Source of the DNA: Spirochaetaceae bacterium
Lineage (GTDB): Bacteria; Spirochaetota; Spirochaetia; Sphaerochaetales; Sphaerochaetaceae
Assembly (NCBI GenBank): GCA_003454065.1
Contig: DMKZ01000004.1
Location: 1 to 5,101 of the forward strand
Direction of reading: 5' to 3'
DNA length: 5,101 nucleotides
Below, piece after piece: positions 1-5,101 of the stretch (positions are counted from its first letter, which is position 1; each line of letters begins with the position of its first letter). The notes beneath the pieces were generated by a model that was not told where the DNA came from, made no database searches, and saw nothing but the letters and a program-made list of their open reading frames with translations. A program made the position numbers and the translations under genes.

Positions 1-987
1 CGGATCCGACATATAGATTCCAGTATCGAAAACCATTGCGAAAGATGGCTTGTCAGCATCAAGATTGCTGAAAGGAACCTCCAAGAATCCGCCGGACTTC
101 AATTTCCTGAGTTCCATCATCGAAGCGTCGCCATATCTATCGGCAAAATCGGAATATTCGGGGATCATCCGCTTTGCTCCGTCCGAATCGCCTCCGCATG
201 AAAAATATTCCGAAGCAGTCGGCCTGCTCAGAAAATCCGCATCGAGAATATCGAGCAACTCATCGCAATCGCTGCCGCCGTAAATCGTAAGCACGCAATT
301 CTCCGGAGCATAATGACGCCTGTAATAGCTGATGAACTCCTCATAAGACAAAAACGGAACGCACATAATCGAACCGCCGCTATCGAAGCGATCCGGACCT
401 TTGGCCGTTATGCGCCTTATGCCATCCATCATCCTTTTGGGTCTCGTGCTCTCGCCTTCCCTCATCTCATTGCACACCACTCCGGTAAACCCAGTCAGAT
501 CTCCGTTTTGCTCGAAAATGCCGCGAACGCCTTCTTTGAGAAAGGTCTCCTTTTTGAGCAAGGGATTGAAAACCGCATCCGCATACATCCTGAACGCGCT
601 GATGAAATCTTTTTTGACCGTAGAGGCCACGGGATACGTCGTCCAATCGGGATGCGTCTCGGCGTTTATGTATGAAAGCGCGGAAAGAGACGAACATGTT
701 TCGAATGGGTCTGCAACATCAAACGACTTCGACCCCGACAGAACCGAATGCTCGATTATGTGCGCCGTCCCCTTATCATCCTCAGGCGGAGTGGGAAACG
801 AAAAGGAAAAGAACATCTCCTCGTCATCCGTCATGATCCTGAAGATCTCAGCACCGGTCTTCACATGCCTTAACCGCACGCATTGAGCCGCGTATTCGCC
901 AATGCGCCTGCGTTCTGTCACGCGATACTTCTTCGCAAGCTTTCTTGAAAGAACAAACCCATTTTCACTACTATCCGTATTAGACAT
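1..987 (-). CDS. M16C zinc metallopeptidase, presequence protease (PreP/Cym1)-like, 3' end cut by the window
   Basis: The first 329 codons of a large peptidase, read without a stop from the ATG at 987 to the window edge. M16C enzymes are about 1000 residues long and form a clamshell of two halves that degrades peptides and unfolded fragments too short for other proteases. The inverted zinc motif HxxEH is at 76-80 (HIIEH), with context GTAHIIEHSVLSGSKSF matching the family's 'G..HILEHSVL.GS..' block. DPF at 93-95, then NAETHPDWTTYPVAS at 108-122, match the 'LNAMTYPDKTVYPVAS' region. VVCNEM at 170-175 supplies the likely third zinc ligand Glu174, 98 residues after His76, a spacing typical of M16C rather than M16A/B. 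FDSGG at 201-205 and SYEEFISYYRRHYAPEN at 214-230 are further family blocks. No signal peptide is present, so a cytoplasmic location is likely. It is the last visible gene of the tightly packed set, 13 nt after the exported protein. Substrates are not predictable. Confidence 0.93.
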   Translation of the reverse strand, partial: MSNTDSSENGFVLSRKLAKKYRVTERRRIGEYAAQCVRLRHVKTGAEIFRIMTDDEEMFFSFSFPTPPEDDKGTAHIIEHSVLSGSKSFDVADPFETCSSLSALSYINAETHPDWTTYPVASTVKKDFISAFRMYADAVFNPLLKKETFLKEGVRGIFEQNGDLTGFTGVVCNEMREGESTRPKRMMDGIRRITAKGPDRFDSGGSIMCVPFLSYEEFISYYRRHYAPENCVLTIYGGSDCDELLDILDADFLSRPTASEYFSCGGDSDGAKRMIPEYSDFADRYGDASMMELRKLKSGGFLEVPFSNLDADKPSFAMVFDTGIYMSDP

Positions 988-994
988 ATTGGTG

Positions 995-1000
995 CACCTT
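995..1000 (-). promoter_or_regulatory. Ribosome binding site for the M16C peptidase (AAGGTG)
   Basis: AAGGTG begins immediately after the TAA stop of the upstream gene, and its AAGG core lies 9 nt before the ATG at 987. It fixes the start of the peptidase reading frame. It overlaps an 8-bp palindrome GGTGCACC at 991-998, which is probably incidental. Confidence 0.65.
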
Positions 1001-1837
1001 TTAAAAATACTCTATGCTTCGAACACGCTTGTTATCATCGAAATAAACGATTCTCGCATAAAGCTTTCCGCCCTCATACCTTTCCTCGATGTTCCCATCA
1101 GGGAAATAATAAGTCTTCTTCGCCAGGATTCCGTTGTCATAATCCTCCTCGACTTTCTCCCTTGCATCCTCATATTCGATTCGCATTGCAATCCGGTCGT
1201 CCTCGATTCTCTCGACAGCAAGCAAATTGCCATCTTCATCGTAAGAATAGTTCAGATCCCCATCCCTTACGACTTTTCCGCTCCGATTATAGACGATGGT
1301 CTGCCCATTGTCCTTGCTGACCACAAGGTTTCCATCATCTTCGTACTTGAAATCCAACGCCTTATTGTCAGTGGTTATCACAAGCGAAGAGAAAAAAGTA
1401 TTATAGACATTATACTTTTCGGAAGTCCCCTTCAAAAAGACATCGTTGTCCTTGTTCAAAAGAGAGAAGAATCCGAGAACATCGCTTTTATTGTAGCCTA
1501 AAAGCTGCCCGCTCACGCTGTCGCGATAGAAAACGGTGACTTCAATCGGATTGTCCTTCGAATCAAAAGACCTGATGCGCTCGACCTTTCCGGAAAGCGA
1601 TCCGTATTCGAAAACATCATAGCAGCCATCGTACGATATCACCTTGGATATTCGCCCTTTCGCATCGTACAAAATAGTATCGGCATAATCCGCAATCATC
1701 TCCAGGAATTCGCTTCCGCCCTCGGCGGTCTGCGGCTGATCGAATTCAAGTCCTGTCGAATATGCCGACGTCGAGGAGAACATCAGCGCGACGAATGCGA
1801 ATACTCTTCTTAAATGCTGCCGTCCGAACCTGTCCAT
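1001..1837 (-). CDS. Exported protein of unknown function with YD/MORN-like beta repeats
   Basis: A 278-residue protein that I cannot assign to a named family. It starts with a convincing Sec signal peptide: a basic n-region (R3, R6, R10, R11), a hydrophobic stretch at 12-20 and a probable cleavage site after TSA at 25. There is no lipobox Cys, so the product is probably periplasmic or secreted. The mature part is acidic and rich in Tyr, Asp and Gly. It is built of degenerate ~20-residue units such as YEDDGNLVV (near 185), YDEDGNLLA (near 220), FPDGNIEERY (near 250) and YFDDNKRVRSIEYF at the end. This pattern resembles YD (RHS-type) or YwqK/MORN-2 beta-hairpin repeats. The ATG overlaps the ftsY stop (TGATG), and the in-frame upstream ATG at 1909 only shadows ftsY. 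Its stop is 13 nt before the peptidase gene. Function is unknown; binding to a cell-envelope surface or to another protein is a guess from the repeat architecture. Confidence 0.85.
   Translation of the reverse strand: MDRFGRQHLRRVFAFVALMFSSTSAYSTGLEFDQPQTAEGGSEFLEMIADYADTILYDAKGRISKVISYDGCYDVFEYGSLSGKVERIRSFDSKDNPIEVTVFYRDSVSGQLLGYNKSDVLGFFSLLNKDNDVFLKGTSEKYNVYNTFFSSLVITTDNKALDFKYEDDGNLVVSKDNGQTIVYNRSGKVVRDGDLNYSYDEDGNLLAVERIEDDRIAMRIEYEDAREKVEEDYDNGILAKKTYYFPDGNIEERYEGGKLYARIVYFDDNKRVRSIEYF
1763..1837 (-). other. Signal peptide coding region of the exported repeat protein
   Basis: Codons 1-25 encode four Arg in the first eleven residues, then VFAFVALMF and a small-residue c-region ending SSTSA, followed by YST. 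This fits a type I signal peptidase site after Ala25. No Cys follows, which argues against a lipoprotein. Confidence 0.75.
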
Positions 1838-2706
1838 CAGCTGAGAAGCGCCTCGATGTATTCCTTCTTGTTGAATTTCCGAATATCGCCGTACCCTTCG
1901 CCAGTGCATAGGAAAGCGACGGGAAGCCCTATGCTTTGCGATATCCTTATCAAAGTTCCGCCTTTGCTTCCGGAATCGATTTTCGTCAGAACCAATGCGT
2001 CTATGTCCGCAATGCGATCGAAGTTCTCGGCCTGGGATATGGCATTCTGACCGGTAGTGGCATCAAGAACGAGAAGCTTCCTGTAGTTCTTCTTGTCGGG
2101 TATGCTTGCATTGACTATCCTGTCTATCTTGCCGATTTCCTTCAATAGATTCTCCTTGGTATGCATCCTGCCGGCCGTATCCGCTATCAGCAGATTCTCC
2201 TCACCGCCTTTCAGCGCCGTCAATCCATCATAGACGACCGCCGCCGGATTGCCGGCCTTGTCATTTCTAACTATTCTGACAGATAGCCTTTTGGCATGAA
2301 TATCCAATTGCTCGCCGGCGGCCGCCCTGAACGTATCTGAAGCGCACAAAATCGGATTGTTGCCCTTATCCTTGAAATACTTCGCCAACTTTGCGCAAGT
2401 GGTCGTTTTCCCGCTGCCGTTCACTCCGAGAACAAGGATGACGGTTTTCTCGTCGAACATATCCTCGAAATCGTATTCGCTTATCCTCGACGAAAGAATC
2501 CCCTCCAGAACATGCCTCATGTCCTCGTCGGAGGACACTTTATCCGATTTGGAATGGTCTAGAAGCTCCTTTGAAATCTCCGCCGAAAGCGTGCCGCCCA
2601 AATCGGCCTCATACAAAATATCCTCGAGGCTCTTGGCGTTGTCTTTTCTTTCCGCCGCCGCCTTCGATTGGAATACGGATGTTATCTTCTTGAAAAAACC
2701 GAACAA
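1837..2706 (-). CDS. ftsY: FtsY, signal recognition particle receptor GTPase
   Basis: The bacterial SRP receptor: it binds the Ffh-4.5S RNA-ribosome complex at the inner face of the membrane and hands nascent membrane and exported proteins to the Sec translocon, with reciprocal GTP hydrolysis. From the TTG start it is 289 residues. The N domain spans about 1-85, opening with a hydrophobic/basic helix (MFGFFKKI) that could touch the membrane. The G domain carries G1 GVNGSGKTT at 94-102, the SRP-GTPase insertion motif DTFRAAA at 124-130, DTAGR at 176-180, TKID at 241-244 and GGT at 249-251. The closing motif GEGYGDIRKF is at 269-278. All signature residues are intact. It lacks the long acidic A domain of E. 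coli FtsY, as many bacterial homologues do, so membrane contact probably depends on the N-terminal helix. It follows the methyltransferase stop by a single base, and its TGA stop shares its A with the next gene's ATG; both junctions suggest translational coupling. Confidence 0.98.
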   Translation of the reverse strand: MFGFFKKITSVFQSKAAAERKDNAKSLEDILYEADLGGTLSAEISKELLDHSKSDKVSSDEDMRHVLEGILSSRISEYDFEDMFDEKTVILVLGVNGSGKTTTCAKLAKYFKDKGNNPILCASDTFRAAAGEQLDIHAKRLSVRIVRNDKAGNPAAVVYDGLTALKGGEENLLIADTAGRMHTKENLLKEIGKIDRIVNASIPDKKNYRKLLVLDATTGQNAISQAENFDRIADIDALVLTKIDSGSKGGTLIRISQSIGLPVAFLCTGEGYGDIRKFNKKEYIEALLS

Positions 2707-2707
2707 T

Positions 2708-3928
2708 TCACTTCCTCCGATCTGATGTCGTCTCGGCACGAGGCGAGAACCTCTTTGCGCCACGAGATCCGTCTCTCTTGCAATCGGCTTTGCCGCTTGC
2801 CGAGTTTCGCCTCATGGTACCGGACTTTTTTTTCACATTCGGCGAAACATCTCTCCGAAAAGGCGCCGAACGTCTTCTCTCTTCGAAATGCTCCGACGAT
2901 GCCTTCGCATATTCGAAATCCCTTTTGCGATTCGCCCTTTCGGCAGGACGAACGACCTTGCGCTTAAGAACATATGTCTTGCTGACAATCGAATTCCTCG
3001 TGAAGCCCCTCGGAATCATCTCCGAAGTATAAGTCATTATCCTGAAACTCTTGAGTTTCGCCTTATCTAGCTCGAAAGCGCCGTAAGAAGTCCTGAACAA
3101 TATGATTCCATCCTTGCTGAGAATGCGAGCGCATGCATTCACGAGGGCAACATGATCGCGCTGAACTTGAAACGTCCTGTCGCGCCCGCCATGCCTATTG
3201 GAAAACGACGGGCAATCGATTATCACGAGATCAAAAGGATCTCCCGCATAATTTTGCGCGAACTCCATCGCATCCATCTTCACGAACTTGAAATCCTCGG
3301 ATTCGAACCCGTTCGCCTTCATGTTTTCCTTGCAAGCTTCAAGGGCTGTCGAAGAAGTGTCAATGCTGGTGCATGCAGCAGCGCCGCCTGCATAAGCGAA
3401 CAGCGTATATCCGCCGGTGTAGCAAAACAAATTCAGGATATTACGGCCCTTTGAAAGCTCCTTGACCAAAAGCCTGGAACGATGGTTTTCGATGAAGAGA
3501 CCCGTATCGAGTTTCTTAAGCAAATCCACATTGAATATTATGCCGTTTTCACGGGCTTGGATTTTCAAAGTCGATTCGCCATCGTTGGAATCACCAGACG
3601 GCATGCCGTCGGATCGAAAGGCTTCATCATCCTCGGAACCCTGTTTTATCCTGCTTCGAACGATAACATGCGATAAAGGAATATGAAGTGAGGTCCCGAC
3701 GCATGATACGACATCCTCAACGGAAAAATCCGAAGCGCATGGGGAGTAAAACACCACCATCGCATAATCGGCATAAACATCCACAGTGAAATCAAAAGAT
3801 CTGAAGAACCGATCATAAACCCTGTACGCATCCGTCGAAGGACCGAAATGCTTGCGTTGCAAAGAGCTCTCATCCTTCAGAATTCGCGAAAGCTGACGCA
3901 AGGAGTAAGTATTAGTCGTTTTTTCCAT
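2708..3928 (-). CDS. RlmK-like class I SAM-dependent 23S rRNA methyltransferase, stand-alone, with basic C-terminal tail
   Basis: A predicted cytoplasmic S-adenosylmethionine-dependent rRNA methyltransferase of 406 residues. It resembles the C-terminal (RlmK) half of E. coli RlmKL, which makes m7G2069 in 23S rRNA, but lacks the RlmL half. Residues ~8-120 match the RlmK N-terminal domain (YRVYD at 35-39, then DVYADYAMV at 50-58). DTGLFIENHR at 141-150 precedes SAM motif I NLFCYTGGYT at 166-175. Acidic motif II ends at D190, and motif IV is IIDCPSFSN at 236-244, followed by QVQRDHVALV at 254-263. GFTRNSIVSKTYVL at 308-321 closes the core. Two oddities: motif IV has Cys239 where the family has Pro, and residues 97-120 are an acidic, Gly/Ser-rich loop. 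Residues 322-406 form a Lys/Arg-rich (about one third basic), probably disordered tail. The ATG at 3928 is chosen because homology begins within ten residues; the upstream in-frame ATG at 3985 only shadows the DUF1836 gene. Substrate specificity is inferred, and another rRNA guanine or cytosine is possible. Confidence 0.88.
   Translation of the reverse strand: MEKTTNTYSLRQLSRILKDESSLQRKHFGPSTDAYRVYDRFFRSFDFTVDVYADYAMVVFYSPCASDFSVEDVVSCVGTSLHIPLSHVIVRSRIKQGSEDDEAFRSDGMPSGDSNDGESTLKIQARENGIIFNVDLLKKLDTGLFIENHRSRLLVKELSKGRNILNLFCYTGGYTLFAYAGGAAACTSIDTSSTALEACKENMKANGFESEDFKFVKMDAMEFAQNYAGDPFDLVIIDCPSFSNRHGGRDRTFQVQRDHVALVNACARILSKDGIILFRTSYGAFELDKAKLKSFRIMTYTSEMIPRGFTRNSIVSKTYVLKRKVVRPAERANRKRDFEYAKASSEHFEERRRSAPFRRDVSPNVKKKSGTMRRNSASGKADCKRDGSRGAKRFSPRAETTSDRRK
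2714..2718 (-). promoter_or_regulatory. ftsY: Ribosome binding site deciding the TTG start of ftsY (GGAGG)
   Basis: A perfect GGAGG on the minus strand, inside the last codons of the methyltransferase gene, sits 7 nt before TTG at 2706. The first in-frame ATG downstream is codon 63 and would delete most of the FtsY N domain. The longer in-frame ATG at 2763 would add residues that merely shadow the upstream gene. TTG is therefore the best start. Confidence 0.85.
2826..2833 (-). repeat. A8 homopolymer inside the methyltransferase tail
   Basis: Eight consecutive T on the plus strand give A8 followed by G in the coding sense, encoding Lys366-Lys368. Together with the following G it contains an A-AAA-AAG type slippery heptamer. 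A one-base length change here would alter only the last ~40 residues of the methyltransferase and would leave the catalytic domain intact. Confidence 0.6.
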
Positions 3929-4460
3929 CTTCGTCCATCTTCTTGTACATCTTGAGAAATTCGTTTGCGAGAAATTTGTAGGCATAGCTCTTCGCAGCGA
4001 ATTCCACGATCATCTTGGAAACAAAAATATCGCCTTCGCCATGGCCGGCAATATCGCCTATGACCTCATCGAACGAAGTGTTGAGGATATGCTGATATCT
4101 GGTGAATGCGCTATACGGATTTATGTTTTTCATCGTCGTGCTGAGAAAATCCTTGATATCGCTCATGCTCATCACCTGCTTGAACAGGGAAATGGCGACA
4201 AGATACGCAAGATGCTCCCTCGAATACTTTTTGCCGTCGCAATGCGGAACAAGACCTTGCTTTATGTAATTGTTGATCATTGATCTGGTGAAATTGTCCT
4301 CGTCCTGATTGCCTATGCACATATTCGGCTCCTTCAGGAAAAGCAGGACCTGTTCCATATACAAGCCGAAATCCGGCAGGCTATCCCAGTCCTTCAGCTT
4401 CTGCCCGTTCAATCGGCGCTTCAATTCATCCTTGCAGTTGTTAATCTTATCGCTATTCAC
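3912..4460 (-). CDS. DUF1836 family protein with MerR-like helix-turn-helix, putative transcriptional regulator
   Basis: A 182-residue cytoplasmic protein with no signal peptide or membrane segment. Residues 28-42 (LPDFGLYMEQVLLFL), 58-72 (TRSMINNYIKQGLVP) and 77-106 (KKYSREHLAYLVAIS, then a helix containing MSMSDIKDFL) follow the DUF1836 pattern. The last two blocks resemble the MerR winged-helix layout, in which helix 2 precedes 'Y...GLVP' and a wing 'KxYsRehL' leads to the 'sL.dIK.fL' helix. DNA binding is therefore an inference from fold resemblance; no target or ligand is known for the family. The C-terminal ~70 residues (about 107-182) are helical in character and may mediate dimerisation. 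The start is GTG at 4460, preceded by GAGGA at 4473-4477; an in-frame TGA just upstream rules out a longer form from a standard start codon. It lies 20 nt downstream of the ABC ATPase, and its last 17 nt overlap the next gene, so it could regulate the transporter or the whole cluster. No operator could be identified. Confidence 0.85.
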   Translation of the reverse strand: MNSDKINNCKDELKRRLNGQKLKDWDSLPDFGLYMEQVLLFLKEPNMCIGNQDEDNFTRSMINNYIKQGLVPHCDGKKYSREHLAYLVAISLFKQVMSMSDIKDFLSTTMKNINPYSAFTRYQHILNTSFDEVIGDIAGHGEGDIFVSKMIVEFAAKSYAYKFLANEFLKMYKKMDEDGKND

Positions 4461-4472
4461 AAAAACACCAAT

Positions 4473-4477
4473 TCCTC
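4473..4477 (-). promoter_or_regulatory. Ribosome binding site for the DUF1836 gene (GAGGA)
   Basis: GAGGA on the minus strand ends 12 nt before the GTG at 4460. The spacing is long, but this is the only good Shine-Dalgarno match in the 20-nt gap, and it supports the GTG start because no in-frame ATG exists nearby. Confidence 0.5.
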
Positions 4478-4480
4478 AGA

Positions 4481-5101
4481 CTACAGCACGCGTTCCAGAA
4501 AACTTCTGAGCCTATCGGTTTTCGGCGAGGAGAATATCTGAGCGGGATCCCCTTCCTCCTGTATTCTTCCTTCGGACAGAAAGACCACTTTCGAAGAAAC
4601 GTCCCTGGCGAACTTCATCTCATGCGTCACTACCAGCATGGTCATTCCGCTGCCAGCCAATTCGCGCATCACAGCAAGCACTTCCCCGACCATTTCGGGA
4701 TCAAGCGCACTAGTAGGCTCATCGAAAAGCATGACCGAAGGCCCCATACACAACGCCCTGACGATGGCGACGCGCTGCTTCTGCCCTCCGGAAAGCATAG
4801 ATGGGTATGCGTCTTTCTTGTCAATGAGTCCGACCTTATCAAGAAGCCCTATGGCTTTGGCCTCCGCCTCTTCTTTAGTCATTCTCTTCAAGACAACCGG
4901 CGCACAAGTCAGATTCTGCATGATCGACATGTGCGGAAACAAATTGAAATGCTGGAACACCATCCCCATCTTCTGACGCAACTTGTGCACGGGATAACCC
5001 TTTTCCAGGATATTCTCCCCATCCACCACAATGCTGCCGCCGGTAGGAGGATCCAGCAGGTTGAGAGCCCTCAGGAAGGTGCTCTTTCCCGTTCCGGAAG
5101 G
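4481..5101 (-). CDS. Amino acid ABC transporter ATP-binding protein (GlnQ/PAAT-type), 5' end cut by the window
   Basis: This is the ATPase subunit of an importer, acting on the cytoplasmic face of the membrane and driving uptake of a polar amino acid such as glutamine, glutamate, arginine or cystine. The window shows 206 residues up to the TAG stop; the family is usually about 240-250 residues, so some 35-45 N-terminal residues lie beyond position 5101. Numbering from the first visible residue, the Walker A P-loop is at 1-8 (PSGTGKST, missing only its first Gly), the Q-loop at 46-56 ([11 protein letters not shown]), the ABC signature at 103-110 (LSGGQKQR), Walker B and D-loop at 124-135 ([12 protein letters not shown]), and the H-loop His at 160 (VVTHEM). 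The pattern [11 protein letters not shown] is characteristic of the polar amino acid transporter (PAAT) branch; the exact substrate cannot be read. All catalytic residues are present. The permease and binding protein are not visible and are probably upstream. The next gene starts 20 nt after its stop. Confidence 0.96.
   Translation of the reverse strand, partial: PSGTGKSTFLRALNLLDPPTGGSIVVDGENILEKGYPVHKLRQKMGMVFQHFNLFPHMSIMQNLTCAPVVLKRMTKEEAEAKAIGLLDKVGLIDKKDAYPSMLSGGQKQRVAIVRALCMGPSVMLFDEPTSALDPEMVGEVLAVMRELAGSGMTMLVVTHEMKFARDVSSKVVFLSEGRIQEEGDPAQIFSSPKTDRLRSFLERVL

Noticed and set aside
401..886. Plus-strand open frame of 161 codons, plus a minus-strand frame at 467-697
   Set aside because: Both overlap the M16C peptidase frame, whose HxxEH motif and conserved blocks are continuous through this region. 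They are shadows.
991..998. Perfect 8-bp palindrome GGTGCACC between the exported protein and the peptidase
   Set aside because: It is too short to be a credible operator or terminator, has no following T-run, and overlaps the ribosome binding site. It is likely chance.
902..1501. Long open plus-strand frame (199 codons) opposite the exported repeat protein
   Set aside because: It is antisense to a gene with a signal peptide and clear repeats. Its product is a hydrophobic Ile/Leu/Val-rich string, as expected from reading Asp/Glu/Asn codons backwards, and it resembles no family.
2357..2725. Plus-strand open frame opposite ftsY
   Set aside because: It is antisense to the strongly conserved FtsY G1 and N-domain coding sequence and shows no coding signature of its own.
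2708..2833. Possible programmed frameshift fusing the methyltransferase to FtsY at the A8 tract
   Set aside because: FtsY lies in the +1 frame relative to the methyltransferase, and that frame hits TGA within a few codons of the tract. The -1 frame enters the ftsY region in the wrong phase and stops. No fusion product is possible by a single shift.
3929..3985. Longer start for the methyltransferase at the ATG at 3985
   Set aside because: The extra 19 residues are a frame shadow of the DUF1836 gene, and family homology begins only after the ATG at 3928.

Overview
The window is fully occupied by six genes. All are on the minus strand and read from high to low coordinates; the first and last run off the window. 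In order of transcription they are: (1) the C-terminal ~85% of a polar amino acid-type ABC transporter ATPase, (2) a DUF1836/MerR-like putative DNA-binding protein, (3) a stand-alone RlmK-like rRNA methyltransferase with a long basic tail, (4) FtsY, the signal recognition particle receptor GTPase, (5) an exported protein of unknown function with YD/MORN-like beta repeats, and (6) the first 329 residues of an M16C (presequence protease, PreP-like) zinc metallopeptidase.

Packing is extremely tight. The junctions are +20, -17, +1, -1 and +13 nt, and none has room for a terminator and a separate promoter. The simplest reading is one polycistronic transcript or a readthrough array, with translational coupling at rlmK-like/ftsY (TGA-A-TTG) and ftsY/exported protein (TGATG). 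Start codons are mixed: GTG, ATG, TTG, ATG, ATG.

The organism is a bacterium of intermediate GC content, mid-to-high forties percent by eye. DUF1836 is mostly known from Firmicutes. The M16C peptidase, the FtsY lacking an acidic A domain and the exported beta-repeat protein would fit a spirochaete (Treponema-like) or a gut clostridial lineage. The sequence alone does not decide between them, so this is a weak inference. Base composition and codon use look uniform, with no sign of insertion sequences, tRNAs, rRNAs, CRISPR or phage genes.

Functionally this looks like a housekeeping cluster. A nutrient-uptake ATPase and a small regulator are followed by a ribosome-modification gene, a membrane-targeting gene, an exported protein and a peptide-clearing protease. 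No clear new defence or mobile system is visible. The points that merit a second look are the unusual RlmK-like protein (Cys in motif IV, acidic insertion, basic tail), the coupling of ftsY to it through a TTG start, and the uncharacterised exported repeat protein between ftsY and the protease gene.
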